From JANLTX01 sp049840835 (GTDB lineage Bacteria; Armatimonadota; Armatimonadia; Armatimonadales; Armatimonadaceae), in contig JASGJG010000021.1 in NCBI GenBank assembly GCA_049840835.1, positions 186,001-250,000 of the forward strand: DNA of 64,000 nt, given 5' to 3'. Positions 34,862-43,724 of this stretch are shown one piece after another. Both the position numbers and the translations under genes were made by a program. The notes beneath the pieces were generated by a model. The model was not told the origin of the DNA, made no database searches, and saw only the letters and a program-made list of their open reading frames with translations. The stretch's first letter is position 1. Each line of letters opens with the position of its first letter.

Positions 34862-36424
34862 ATGACCGTTTTTATGTACGACACAACCCTGCGAGATGGC
34901 TCGCAGATGGAAGGCGTTAGCTTCTCGGTAGAAGACAAGCTGCGCATCGCCCGGCGTTTAGACGCGTTCGGTATGGACTATATCGAGGGCGGCTGGCCCG
35001 GCGCAGTCCCCAAAGATACCGAGTTCTTTGCACGACTAGCGGCTGAGCCGCTCCAGCACTCCCGACTCGCCGCCTTCGGCATGACCCGCAAGGCAGGCGA
35101 GACAGTAGAGGAAAGCCAACTACTTCGGTTTCTATTAGAGGCGCAGACCCCGGTGGTCACCATCGTGGGCAAAAGCCACGCCCGGCATGTGACCGAAACC
35201 CTGCGAATCCCCTTAGACGAGAACCTGGCTATGATTCAGGAGTCCGTGGCGTATTTGAAACAGCACGGCAAAGAGGTTATCTTCGATGCCGAGCACTTCT
35301 TTGATGGCTTCAAAGATGAGCGAGAGTACGTGCTAAAATGCATGGCTGCGGCAGTTGCAGGTGGCGCGGACTGGCTTTGCCCCTGTGATACCAACGGTGG
35401 TGCACTGCCGCATAATGTTGCTGAGGCCATCTCGACTCTGGTCGCTATGTTCCCCAGTACTCCGATTGCCATGCATCCGCACAACGATGGGGACTGTGGC
35501 ACCGCCAATGCTCTGGCGGCGGTTCGCGCTGGCGCCATCCAGGTTCAGGGGACGATCAATGGCTATGGGGAGCGCACGGGCAATGCCAACCTGGTGCCAA
35601 TTATCGCCAATCTCAAACTGAAACTGGGCTACGATTGCCTGGGCAAGGCACCATTAACGGAGCTGACCGCGCTCTCGCACTTTGTAGATGAGGTCGCGAA
35701 CTTCATCCCCAGCCCAAAGGCTGCGTTTGTAGGGCGCAATGCCTTCACCCATAAAGCCGGGCTGCATGCAGATGCTATCAGCAAGTGGCCACGCGCTTAT
35801 GATCATATCGAGCCGAGTGATGTGGGCAATAAGCGCCGCATTCTTATCTCCGAGCAGGCGGGCAGTGCCTCTATCGCACAGAAAGCCGCCGAGCTGGGCT
35901 ACGAGCTGGATAAGAAGTCTCCGGTCGCCAAGGAGCTTCTGAATACGGTTACGAGCCTGGAGAAAGTGGGGTATGCCTTCGAGGGGGCTGAGGGTAGCTT
36001 CGAGCTTCTGCTCAAGAAAGCTACGGGCGACTATCGTACGTTCTTTGAGTTGGTGACCTACCGGGTCTTTATCGGTAAGCGCGCTACCGATGAGATACCA
36101 GTGACCGAAGCCACTATCAAGCTAAAGGTCAATGACGAGGAAATCAATGCCGTGGCTGAGGGAGATGGTCCGGTGAACGCGCTGGACCTGGCGCTCCGAA
36201 AAGCCCTGGAGCCGCTCTACCCGCAGCTTAAGAATATTGAGCTGACCGACTATAAGGTTCGTGTAGTGACCATGGGTGAGGGCACGGCGGCGAAAGTACG
36301 CACGATTGTGGAATCTACGGACCACCATGGCCGCCGCTGGGCGACTGTGGGAGTGAGCACGAATCTGATTGAGGCAAGCTGGCTAGCGGTGGTCGATTCT
36401 ATCGAATACGGCTTGCTACGGTAA
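34862..36424 (+). CDS. cimA: Citramalate synthase
   Basis: A 520-residue HMGL-like acyltransferase that condenses pyruvate and acetyl-CoA to citramalate, the threonine-independent entry to isoleucine. The start MTVFMYDTTLRDGSQMEGV fits the family; the open frame upstream comes from repeat sequence. IEGGWPGAVPKDTEFF is the CimA-type motif distinguishing it from LeuA; metal-binding CDTNGGALP and HPHNDGDCGTANAL follow, then GTINGYGERTGNANL. The C-terminal LeuA dimer/allosteric domain (about 400-515) with NLIEASWLAVVDS is present. An attenuator-like leader precedes it. Confidence 0.93.
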   Translation: MTVFMYDTTLRDGSQMEGVSFSVEDKLRIARRLDAFGMDYIEGGWPGAVPKDTEFFARLAAEPLQHSRLAAFGMTRKAGETVEESQLLRFLLEAQTPVVTIVGKSHARHVTETLRIPLDENLAMIQESVAYLKQHGKEVIFDAEHFFDGFKDEREYVLKCMAAAVAGGADWLCPCDTNGGALPHNVAEAISTLVAMFPSTPIAMHPHNDGDCGTANALAAVRAGAIQVQGTINGYGERTGNANLVPIIANLKLKLGYDCLGKAPLTELTALSHFVDEVANFIPSPKAAFVGRNAFTHKAGLHADAISKWPRAYDHIEPSDVGNKRRILISEQAGSASIAQKAAELGYELDKKSPVAKELLNTVTSLEKVGYAFEGAEGSFELLLKKATGDYRTFFELVTYRVFIGKRATDEIPVTEATIKLKVNDEEINAVAEGDGPVNALDLALRKALEPLYPQLKNIELTDYKVRVVTMGEGTAAKVRTIVESTDHHGRRWATVGVSTNLIEASWLAVVDSIEYGLLR

Positions 36425-36433
36425 ACGAAATCC

Positions 36434-36457
36434 AACGGGCAGCGAAAGCTGCCCGTT
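36434..36457 (+). terminator. Hairpin terminator after cimA
   Basis: A perfect 10-bp stem AACGGGCAGC / GCTGCCCGTT with GAAA tetraloop lies nine bases after the stop. The trailing tract is only weakly T-rich. Confidence 0.6.
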
Positions 36458-36524
36458 CCTCTCTGGGGAAGAGTGTTTTAATGGTGGGTTTCCTCCGAAT
36501 TTTTCGAAGGTTTATTTCGGGGAT

Positions 36525-36553
36525 TTGCGATTTTGCCGGAGTCGGCCTATAAT
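36525..36553 (+). promoter_or_regulatory. Sigma-70-type promoter of the heat-shock operon
   Basis: TTGCGA at 36525-36530 and a perfect TATAAT at 36548-36553 are separated by 17 bp, 39 bases before the hspR start. No clear HAIR-type inverted repeat (HspR site) is visible beside it. Confidence 0.7.
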
Positions 36554-36592
36554 ATATGCTGCGCGAATTTCGCGCGCCGCGCCGAGGTCGGA

Positions 36593-36868
36593 ATGCCGCA
36601 TCCTGAAAGCGAACCCGTCTACGTCATCAGTGTCGCTGCCCGCCTGGCCAACCTACCGTGCTGGGTGCTACGCGTACTCGACCAGGAAGGAATAGTTGTT
36701 CCAGTACGCACCGACTCCAACCGCAGGCTTTACTCCGACGCCGATATACAGACCCTTAACTACGTCCGATATCTCACCGAAGACCGCGAGGTGAATATGG
36801 CTGGGGTCAAGGTGATTCTGGAGATGCAGGCCAATGGCGCGCTGCGCCCACCCGCTGAGGAATCTTAA
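36593..36868 (+). CDS. hspR: MerR-family heat-shock regulator HspR
   Basis: About 91 residues, chosen from the ATG at 36593 because the upstream extension covers the promoter. The winged-helix core is VYVISVAARLANLPCWVLRV, then DQEGIVVPVRTDSNRRLYSD, then DIQTLNYVRYLTEDREVNMA, ending GVKVILEMQ, which matches HspR. HspR normally represses dnaK operons and is released when chaperone is titrated. Here it is the first gene of an operon with rpoZ, dnaK, dnaJ and prmA, supporting the assignment and implying autoregulation. Confidence 0.85.
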   Translation: MPHPESEPVYVISVAARLANLPCWVLRVLDQEGIVVPVRTDSNRRLYSDADIQTLNYVRYLTEDREVNMAGVKVILEMQANGALRPPAEES

Positions 36869-36873
36869 AATCC

Positions 36874-37335
36874 ATGATTTATCCGTCCACTGACAAGATC
36901 GACGAACAGGTCGAGAGCAAGTACGCTCTCGTTATCCTGGCTGCCAAGCGCGCCAAGCAGCTCAAAGAGGGCAGCCGCAAGCGTGTGCCGATTGAGTCTA
37001 CCAATGCACTGACCATCGCTCTGGAAGAGATCGCGGAAGGCCAGATCCAGTACCGCTTCGACGAAGAATCGCTTGCTGGACGCGAGGCACTCTCCGACCA
37101 GAAGGCCGTTGTCGGTGCTCGTGAGATCGAAGTCGATATCGACCCGCTCGCCCTGCCCGATGATGCAGAACTTCTGCGCCTCGCCAAGGAAGCATTGGGT
37201 GGTGGCTCTATTGATGAGGTACTGGCCGGTGAGGACGAAGAGGGCGAAGACTCCGAGCTTCTAGACGAAGAGACGGAAGAAGAGGAAGACCCGATTCTGT
37301 TGGCCGACGACGAGGCGGACGCCGCCGAGGTCTGA
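36874..37335 (+). CDS. rpoZ: RNA polymerase omega subunit with acidic extension
   Basis: A 153-residue protein whose first ~75 residues match omega: IYPSTDKIDEQVESKYALVI and LAAKRAKQLKEG, then TNALTIALEEIAEGQI. Omega stabilises the beta-prime subunit during polymerase assembly. The second half is a strongly acidic tail (EDEEGEDSELLDEETEEEED) not found in typical 70-100 residue omegas. It starts five bases after hspR and precedes dnaK by seven bases, an unusual place for rpoZ, which is usually beside gmk or coaBC. Confidence 0.85.
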   Translation: MIYPSTDKIDEQVESKYALVILAAKRAKQLKEGSRKRVPIESTNALTIALEEIAEGQIQYRFDEESLAGREALSDQKAVVGAREIEVDIDPLALPDDAELLRLAKEALGGGSIDEVLAGEDEEGEDSELLDEETEEEEDPILLADDEADAAEV

Positions 37336-37342
37336 GTCGCTT

Positions 37343-38887
37343 TTGGGCCGCCTGGTAGGGATCGACCTGGGGACAACGAACTCCGTTGTCGCCGCCTGGG
37401 AAGGGGGAGCGCCCATGGTCGTTCCCCTCAGCGACGGCGCACGGCTCTGCCCCTCCGTTGTCGGATTCACTCCCACCGGAGAGCGGCTAGTTGGATATGC
37501 CGCACGCCGCCAGGCTATCTCGCAGCCCGAGCGAACTATCTCGTCTATCAAGCGCCACATGGGGAACCGTGCCTGGCACGTGGCTATAGATGGCAGAGAC
37601 TACTCCCCCGCGGAGGTCTCTGCCATGATTCTTCAGCGGCTCAAGGCAGACGCCGAAGCCTATCTGGGCGAGCCGGTCACACGCGCGGTTATCACTGTCC
37701 CCGCCTACTTCGATGATAACCAGCGCCAGGCCACGCGCGATGCGGGCATCCTGGCGGGTTTAGAAGTCCTGCGCATTCTCAACGAACCCACTGCGGCTGC
37801 TCTGGCCTATGGAGTAGACAAAGAAGACGTGCACACGGTCCTGGTCTGGGACCTGGGCGGCGGCACCTTCGATGTCAGCATCTTAGAGCTAGGTGATGGG
37901 GTGTTCGAAGTCAAAGCTACAGGGGGGGATACCCATTTAGGTGGCGACGATTGGGATGAGCGCCTGGTACAGTGGCTCTTAGGCGAGTTCCAGAAGCAAA
38001 GTGGTATCGACCTGCATGATAACCCCATTGCGCTTCAACGCATACGGGAAGCGGCAGAGCTGGCCAAGATAGAGCTCAGCGCGATTCAGTCCACCACAGT
38101 ACAACTTCCCTTTCTGGCGCAGAGCGAGGCCGGGCCGCAGCACTTCGAATGCACGGTCACTCGCGCTCGATTCGAGGCCCTTACAGCAGATTTGTTGGAG
38201 CGACTCACTGACCCGACCGTAAAAGCGCTTGCCGATGCCAAGCTGGTGCCGGGGCAGTTGGATAAAATCCTGCTGGTAGGTGGCTCTACCCGTATGCCCG
38301 CCGTACGTCAGCGCGTACGTGAGCTACTGGGGCGAGAACCGCATCTCGGCCTTAACCCAGATGAAGTGGTGGCGCAGGGCGCGGCCATTCAAGCCGGGGT
38401 GCTCGGTGGTCATGTAAAAGACCTGGTACTCTTAGATGTCACTCCGCTCAGCCTGGGCTTGGAGACGCACGATGGGAAGTTCGCGCGCCTGATTCCGCGA
38501 AATACCACGATTCCAACCAGCCGCACCGAGGTATTCACCACGGCGCAGGACGGTCAGGGCGCCGTGGAGGTCCATGTACTCCAGGGGGAACACGACCGGG
38601 CCGAGCGCAATACCAGCCTCGGTAAGTTCCAACTGAAAGAGATACCACCTGCTCCACGCGGCGTCCCGAAAATCGAAGTCACGTTTCGTATCGATGCCAA
38701 TGGTATGGTGCAGGTGCGCGCACGTGATAAACAGACGGGGCAAGAACACTCTATCGTCGTTACTCCGAAGGGAGAGCTGACGCCGGAAGAGCGTGAGCGC
38801 CAGACAGCAATACCCAACCCTATTCTCAACACTACTTCCACTACTGACAATCCATGCCTACCAAGAGAGATTACTACGAAATCTTAG
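37343..38887 (+). CDS. dnaK: DnaK/Hsp70 chaperone lacking the C-terminal lid
   Basis: A 514-residue Hsp70 with a TTG start, opening RLVGIDLGTTNSVVAAWEGG. ATPase motifs VWDLGGGTFDVSI and LLVGGSTRMPAVRQRV are intact, and the substrate-binding beta domain runs to IDANGMVQVRARDKQTG. After GELTPEERERQ there are only about 30 unrelated residues, so the helical lid and EEVD-type tail (about 100 residues) are missing. The following dnaJ start overlaps the end by 34 bases, so no hidden lid fits in another frame. It probably binds clients with fast exchange. No grpE is in the window. Confidence 0.92.
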   Translation: MGRLVGIDLGTTNSVVAAWEGGAPMVVPLSDGARLCPSVVGFTPTGERLVGYAARRQAISQPERTISSIKRHMGNRAWHVAIDGRDYSPAEVSAMILQRLKADAEAYLGEPVTRAVITVPAYFDDNQRQATRDAGILAGLEVLRILNEPTAAALAYGVDKEDVHTVLVWDLGGGTFDVSILELGDGVFEVKATGGDTHLGGDDWDERLVQWLLGEFQKQSGIDLHDNPIALQRIREAAELAKIELSAIQSTTVQLPFLAQSEAGPQHFECTVTRARFEALTADLLERLTDPTVKALADAKLVPGQLDKILLVGGSTRMPAVRQRVRELLGREPHLGLNPDEVVAQGAAIQAGVLGGHVKDLVLLDVTPLSLGLETHDGKFARLIPRNTTIPTSRTEVFTTAQDGQGAVEVHVLQGEHDRAERNTSLGKFQLKEIPPAPRGVPKIEVTFRIDANGMVQVRARDKQTGQEHSIVVTPKGELTPEERERQTAIPNPILNTTSTTDNPCLPREITTKS

Positions 38888-40023
38888 GCGTCGAGCGCGG
38901 TGCCGGACCCGATGAGGTCAAGAAAGCCTACCGCCAGCTTGCACGCAAGTTTCATCCTGATGTGAACCCCGGCGATAAATCTGCCGAGGACAAGTTCAAA
39001 GAGGTCGCTGAGGCCTACGAGATTCTGTCCGATGACCAGAAGCGCGCCGCCTACGACCGCTATGGCCACGAGGCTCCCCAGATGGGCGGCTTCCCCGGTG
39101 GCGGAGCCGGAGCTGGCGGTGACTTCGGTGATATCTTCGACCTGTTCAACCAGGCCTTCGGAGGCGGCTTCACCGCTGGAAATGGGGGCGGTGGCGGGCG
39201 GCGTGGCGGTCCACGCCGTGGCAACGACCTCTCCTATGACCTGGAGCTGACTCTGGAAGAGGCATTTACAGGCGGAGAGCGGACAATCACCATTCCGCGT
39301 ATCGAAACCTGCGAAACCTGTTCGGGTAGCGGGGCGGAGCCGGGCACCAAGCCGGAAACCTGCGTGCCCTGTGGCGGTACCGGGCAGATAAAGCAAACTC
39401 AGCAGACGTTTTTTGGCATGATGCAGACCATGGCGCCCTGCCCCAAGTGCCAGGGGCGCGGCCAAGTCATTCCCACCCCCTGTAAAGCCTGTAGTGGACG
39501 TGGGAGAGTCCGAAAGACCCGCGAGCTAAAGGTGCCGATTCCGGCGGGTGTTGATGACCGCGACAAGATGCCCCTGCGCGGCGAAGGCGAAGCAGGCGCG
39601 GCAGGCGGCGGTCCTGGTGATCTCTACATCGTCTTCCGAGTCCGTGAGCACGCCCGATTCGAGCGAGATGGCCTGGACCTCTACATCGCCCTGCCTGTCT
39701 CCGTCGTTCAGGCAACCCTGGGCGAAGAGATTCCACTCCAGACCATCTCCGGCGAGACTATTTCCGTGAAAGTCCCTGAAGGCACCCAGCCCGATGCTCG
39801 TATTCGGCTCAAGGGCCACGGTATGCCTGATGTCAACCGCCGCGAAACCCGCCGTGGTGACTTAATCGCCGTGGTCAAGCTAGAAGTGCCCACTAAGCTA
39901 AACGACGAGCAGAAAAAGCTTCTCCGTGCTTTTGGCGACGCCCGTGGCGAGAAACCCGGCAAGCCTATAGAGAGCCATAAAAGTGTCTGGGAGCGCCTCA
40001 AAGAAGCAGTAACGGGGGACTAA
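38854..40023 (+). CDS. dnaJ: DnaJ co-chaperone
   Basis: A 389-residue type I DnaJ. The J domain is RDYYEILGVERGAGPDEVKK with the HPD motif in ARKFHPDVNPGD; a Gly/Phe-rich linker follows (about 75-125). The zinc domain has all four CxxCxGxG repeats: CETCSGSG, CVPCGGTG, CPKCQGRG and CKACSGRG. The C-terminal client-binding domains and dimerisation tail are complete. It overlaps the end of the lidless dnaK gene and is followed by prmA after one base. Confidence 0.95.
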   Translation: MPTKRDYYEILGVERGAGPDEVKKAYRQLARKFHPDVNPGDKSAEDKFKEVAEAYEILSDDQKRAAYDRYGHEAPQMGGFPGGGAGAGGDFGDIFDLFNQAFGGGFTAGNGGGGGRRGGPRRGNDLSYDLELTLEEAFTGGERTITIPRIETCETCSGSGAEPGTKPETCVPCGGTGQIKQTQQTFFGMMQTMAPCPKCQGRGQVIPTPCKACSGRGRVRKTRELKVPIPAGVDDRDKMPLRGEGEAGAAGGGPGDLYIVFRVREHARFERDGLDLYIALPVSVVQATLGEEIPLQTISGETISVKVPEGTQPDARIRLKGHGMPDVNRRETRRGDLIAVVKLEVPTKLNDEQKKLLRAFGDARGEKPGKPIESHKSVWERLKEAVTGD

Positions 40024-40024
40024 A

Positions 40025-40840
40025 TTGCGCTGGGCACAGATTGAGATAGAGGCGGCGGGCGATGAGCAAGAAGCATTCGGAGCGCTACTCACCGAAGTGG
40101 GCGGTTGCCACGGTTGGATGGGCACGGAAACCCATGTTTCTGGCTTCTTGCCGGTCGATGAGCGATTAGAGGGTACTCTACTTAACCTCCGAGAACAGGC
40201 AGGACGCGAGCTTACTATCCGCTTTGTAGCGGAAGAAGACTGGGCCGACTCCTGGAAGCAGTACTTCAAGCCGCAGAAAATCGGGGAACGCTTTGTGGTA
40301 CGCCCGAGCTGGGAAGAGTACACCCCTGCCGAAGGCGATCTAATCATTCTGATCGATCCGGGCATGGCCTTCGGCACTGGCCTGCACGCCACTACTCGCC
40401 TGTGCCTGCGCGCCCTGGAGCAACTAGTAAAGCCTGGCGACACCGTAGCCGATGTGGGCACTGGTAGTGGCATCTTAGCTGTGGGAGCAATACTGCTAGG
40501 GGCAGCCTCTGTGGAAGCCACGGATAACGACCCGCTGGCCGTGAAAATCGCGCGTGAGAACGCCGAGCTGAACAGCCAGACCGATACGATTCAGGTAGAG
40601 GTGGCTGAGAATCCTCCCAGCGGCCCGTTCGATATCGTCGTCGCCAATATCCTGCCGGATGTGATTCTGGGCATGGCAGATGGCCTGACCGCCGCCGTAA
40701 AGCCCGGCGGCTACCTGGTGGTCAGTGGCATTATTGAGCGTCGCGCAGAAGACGTGCGCGAAGGTCTACGAGCCCGTGGCCTGGAAGTGCTTTCCACCGA
40801 GCCCGAAGCCGAGTGGGTCGCTATCGTCGCGCGAAAGTAG
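40025..40840 (+). CDS. prmA: Ribosomal protein L11 methyltransferase
   Basis: A 271-residue enzyme that trimethylates L11. The signature region is present: EEDWADSWKQYFKP, then DPGMAFGTGLHATTRLCLRA, motif I VADVGTGSGILAVGA and the NPPS-like loop in VVANILPDVILG. It starts with TTG immediately after dnaJ, the same dnaJ-prmA order seen in many bacteria, which supports both the start and operon membership. Confidence 0.93.
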   Translation: MRWAQIEIEAAGDEQEAFGALLTEVGGCHGWMGTETHVSGFLPVDERLEGTLLNLREQAGRELTIRFVAEEDWADSWKQYFKPQKIGERFVVRPSWEEYTPAEGDLIILIDPGMAFGTGLHATTRLCLRALEQLVKPGDTVADVGTGSGILAVGAILLGAASVEATDNDPLAVKIARENAELNSQTDTIQVEVAENPPSGPFDIVVANILPDVILGMADGLTAAVKPGGYLVVSGIIERRAEDVREGLRARGLEVLSTEPEAEWVAIVARK

Positions 40841-40844
40841 CTGA

Positions 40845-41366
40845 TTACTCAGGCGATTTTTCGCCGAAGATCTCCGCGTAGATCGGGTTAGGAAACGGCG
40901 CATCGTACGGCGCGTCACCATCTAACCCGAGCGCGAAGTAAATAGTAGAAAGTTGCCCGTTTTTGTATACGCAGTTCTGGTACATATGGTGCAAGATCCC
41001 CCGCACACTCCAGTTCCAGCTCATGTCGTTAAACTGGTGCCTCTCTTCATCTAGCTGCTCGGGTGTGAGCGCAAGAATCATCGCTTCCCAGCGCTTCGTT
41101 TCCTCCGTCAGGGCATCACAGAGCGCCTGCTGGTCTGCTGGCGGCTCTGGCACACGCGGATGTTGCGAGGCATCCGGATTTTCAAAGTGCTGACGGTCAC
41201 AGATAAGCCACTGCCAGGCATGTGTCACTAGAATCCGGGGCGTAGGAGCAGGTGGCGCATAGGTCCAGTCGAACTTATCCGCGGGAATCTCGCTCGCACT
41301 GCGTGCCATTCCATACATGTGCCCGCATAGCATCCGTGCTATCGCTTCGGTTTCTGGTATTGCCAT
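40845..41366 (-). CDS. DinB-like four-helix-bundle protein
   Basis: A 173-residue protein from the ATG at 41366 (MAIPETEAIARML). The DinB/YfiT fold is suggested by the metal-type histidines in HMYGMARSA, LVTHAWQWL and the C-terminal WSVRGILHHMYQN (HxxxH spacing), with helices of the right length. DinB-like proteins include thiol-dependent transferases (bacillithiol, mycothiol), but the substrate cannot be inferred. It converges on prmA and lies downstream of the APH-like gene. Confidence 0.7.
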   Translation of the reverse strand: MAIPETEAIARMLCGHMYGMARSASEIPADKFDWTYAPPAPTPRILVTHAWQWLICDRQHFENPDASQHPRVPEPPADQQALCDALTEETKRWEAMILALTPEQLDEERHQFNDMSWNWSVRGILHHMYQNCVYKNGQLSTIYFALGLDGDAPYDAPFPNPIYAEIFGEKSPE

Positions 41367-41379
41367 GTTAGCAAGTTCG

Positions 41380-42507
41380 CTATGCGTTGGCTGTTTCCTG
41401 CCGAAACACACGATACGCCGGTAGCGGCTCCAGATCTGGCCACTTGGGAGCGAGAGTTTCTCGCAGCTGGGTGGCAGCCTCCGCCAGAATCGGGAAGTAA
41501 GGAGCGAGCAGCCGTGCTCCGTTTTCCAGGCGTAGTAAGTGGCGCTGGCGTATTGTAGCCTCGCCCCAGGTCTGGTCTTCCTTCTCCCAATCTCCCCAAT
41601 TCCATGCCATCGTGCCCATCATCCAGAAGCCTGTTGCGGCAGCAAGCGCCTTATCAAAGTCGCCTGGAGCGGGATTGAATACGGCACGGTAGGCGGCAAT
41701 AGCCGTATTGACCTGCTCGATCTCCAACCTGCCTACGCACCAGCAGGTGGGAAAGGGAGCCGTGAGATAGGCCAGATCCAGCAGGGCATGGCGATACACC
41801 GCAAACTCCAGGTCAAAAAACACCACGGTGCCATCATCGCGAATCAGGTTGTTGTCCGGGCAGCAGTCCCGCGGAGTAAAGGCGTACCAGGTTCGGTCAC
41901 GAAGCAGCTCGGAGAGGGCTTTTTGTTCTTCTTTCAGGGCATCGCTGACTGCTACCCCGTATTTTTCTAGCAAGGTACAGAACTTCTCCGCAGTATCCCC
42001 TTCTTTCTCCTCGGGTACACCCTGCCCGCCCCAACTCGCACGTACGGCTTGGTACTGCTCCTCATGTCCCTGTGTGGCGCTGTGCATACGTGCCAATGCT
42101 CGCGCATAAGAAAGTAGTGCTTCATTGGCAGCATCCGGGGCACTCCCCAGCAGGCGGTGGGAGAGGGCACCGGCCTCTGCTCCCAGGTCTTCCATGACCA
42201 CGATGCCGGACTCAAAGTTGCCCGCCAGAAAGCGCGGGGCTATGGGCGGAGTGATATCAAGCTGGCTCAAAAACGCCAGCCCTGCGCCTTCATTGCGCAT
42301 TCGCCAGCCGGTTGATTCATCGTCGTCACTCGGGTCCGCCGTGGGCAGGCCGTCTTCCCCTACCGACGCTTTTATAATAACAACGTCGCCATTCGATGCC
42401 CGCCGAGCCCGCGCTACCCGGTTACGGCCCTCGGTACGTAGACCATCTATAAGGGTTAGGGAGTCCTCGCCTAAAAGCTGCGCTGCCCGCGTCAGAATCT
42501 CATCCAT
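41380..42507 (-). CDS. Aminoglycoside-phosphotransferase-like kinase
   Basis: A 375-residue protein-kinase-like fold protein of the APH/choline-kinase superfamily. The N-lobe Lys is in DVVIIKASVGED; the catalytic loop is AFTPRDCCPDNNLIRD, a variant of HxDxxxxN in which the usual His is Pro-Arg; the metal motif is VFFDLEFAVYRH. It probably phosphorylates a small molecule, not necessarily an antibiotic. TACAAT at 42514-42519 is six bases before the ATG, so the transcript is probably leaderless. Confidence 0.8.
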   Translation of the reverse strand: MDEILTRAAQLLGEDSLTLIDGLRTEGRNRVARARRASNGDVVIIKASVGEDGLPTADPSDDDESTGWRMRNEGAGLAFLSQLDITPPIAPRFLAGNFESGIVVMEDLGAEAGALSHRLLGSAPDAANEALLSYARALARMHSATQGHEEQYQAVRASWGGQGVPEEKEGDTAEKFCTLLEKYGVAVSDALKEEQKALSELLRDRTWYAFTPRDCCPDNNLIRDDGTVVFFDLEFAVYRHALLDLAYLTAPFPTCWCVGRLEIEQVNTAIAAYRAVFNPAPGDFDKALAAATGFWMMGTMAWNWGDWEKEDQTWGEATIRQRHLLRLENGARLLAPYFPILAEAATQLRETLAPKWPDLEPLPAYRVFRQETANA

Positions 42508-42540
42508 GAGGGCATTGTAACTCAGGGTATTTCTTTTAAT

Positions 42541-42758
42541 CCATCTCCCCCTGCGCCCTTCGGGCTTAGTCCCCTCTTCCCATTTTCGCTCCTTCGTCGC
42601 TGGAAGAGGGGTAGGTACGCTGGATATTCTTGAAGAGCGCTGTGCAACTGCGAAGCCCGTCGGAAGGTCGATAGGCGCTGCTACCCCTCTTCCCCCTGAG
42701 GAACGAAGGGGCTGATGGGAAGAGGGGCGAAGGAGCGAAGCGACATTCGGGGAGATGG
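42541..42758. repeat. MITE-like palindromic element, copy B (218 bp)
   Basis: It has the same CCATCTCCCC / GGGGAGATGG terminal repeat as copy A (7604-7816). The core, read on the other strand, matches copy A clearly (AGCAGCGCCTATCGACC is identical), so the core is inverted relative to the element's position. It fills nearly all of the 323-base gap between the APH-like and propeller genes; no gene is seen in the gap. Confidence 0.8.
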
Positions 42759-42830
42759 ATAAGAGATGGCCGAAGGAAGATAGCGAAAGGGAAGATGGAC
42801 TTCAGCGTAGATAGACGTATACTGCACTCT

Positions 42831-43724
42831 ATGAAGGGCTATCGACTTATCGGGCAGGACAAAGGCCATGTCGCCATTTTAGCTGCCGATGGAAAAACCG
42901 TGGAGTGGGAGGTGCCCTGTGGGCACAACTCACATGACATTTCAGCGCTCCCGAACGGCAACTTTCTGCTGCATACCGCTCCGGATCGCATTGTAGAAAT
43001 GACCCCCGCCAAGCAGGTGGTCTGGGAGTGGCAGAGCAAGCCTGTGGCTCCTTACAACGGGCGCGTGGAAATTCATGGATTCGAGCGTGTGGGACGCGAT
43101 GTGACCATGATTGCCGAAACCGGCAACCTGCGCATTATCGAAGTGGACCGTGCCGGGCGTATCCTGAAATCCGTGCCGCTTACTGTGGAGCGCCCGGATT
43201 CGCACCGAGATACCCGCCGCGTTCGCAAGATCGCTCGTGACCGCTACCTGGTATGCCATGAGGGCCTGGGTATGGTGCGGGAGTACGATGACAAGGGCAA
43301 GATTGTGTGGGAGTACACGCTGGACCTCAATGGTCAGCCCGCGACTCCGAACCATGATGGCCATGGCATCAATGTTTTCAATGCACTCCGGGTTCGCAAC
43401 GGTAACATTCTGATTGCGGGTGGCAACAACAATCGTGTCTTCGAAGTGGACTACCGCACCAAAAAGATAGTCTGGTCGGTGGAGCGTGATGAGCTACGCG
43501 ATACCAACGGTAAGCCGATTCACCTGTGCTGGGTCACCGGGCTGAACGTGCTTCCCAATGGCAACATTCTGTTCGGCAACACCCACGCCGGACCGGAAAA
43601 CCCGGATCTGATTGAAGTTACGCGTAAGAAGCAGGTTGTCTGGAGTCTGAACAATCAGGAGACCTTCGGCAACGATATGTGCGCCACCTATCTGCTGGAT
43701 ATCAAGGGCCGGATCATTCGCTAG
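42831..43724 (+). CDS. Beta-propeller (PQQ/arylsulfotransferase-like) protein
   Basis: About 297 residues with repeated blades such as LPNGNFLLHTAPDRIVEMTP, RNGNILIAGGNNNRVFEVD and LPNGNILFGNTHAGPENPD, each followed by KxVVWxW strands. This is a cytoplasmic six- or seven-bladed propeller; it resembles arylsulfotransferase- or PQQ-like propellers without their catalytic residues being evident. The start at 42831 is preferred to 42795 because a TATACT box lies seven bases before it and the earlier ATG is next to repeat sequence. The hydrolase GTG overlaps the stop codon. Confidence 0.75.
   Translation: MKGYRLIGQDKGHVAILAADGKTVEWEVPCGHNSHDISALPNGNFLLHTAPDRIVEMTPAKQVVWEWQSKPVAPYNGRVEIHGFERVGRDVTMIAETGNLRIIEVDRAGRILKSVPLTVERPDSHRDTRRVRKIARDRYLVCHEGLGMVREYDDKGKIVWEYTLDLNGQPATPNHDGHGINVFNALRVRNGNILIAGGNNNRVFEVDYRTKKIVWSVERDELRDTNGKPIHLCWVTGLNVLPNGNILFGNTHAGPENPDLIEVTRKKQVVWSLNNQETFGNDMCATYLLDIKGRIIR

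Noticed and set aside
36481..36592. HAIR-type operator (CTTGAGT-N7-ACTCAAG) for HspR
   Set aside because: No convincing copy is visible around the promoter; the HspR call rests on protein sequence and operon context only.
38788..38887. Hidden DnaK lid in another frame
   Set aside because: dnaJ begins at 38854 and only about 100 bases remain after the beta domain, too few for the ~100-residue lid in any frame.
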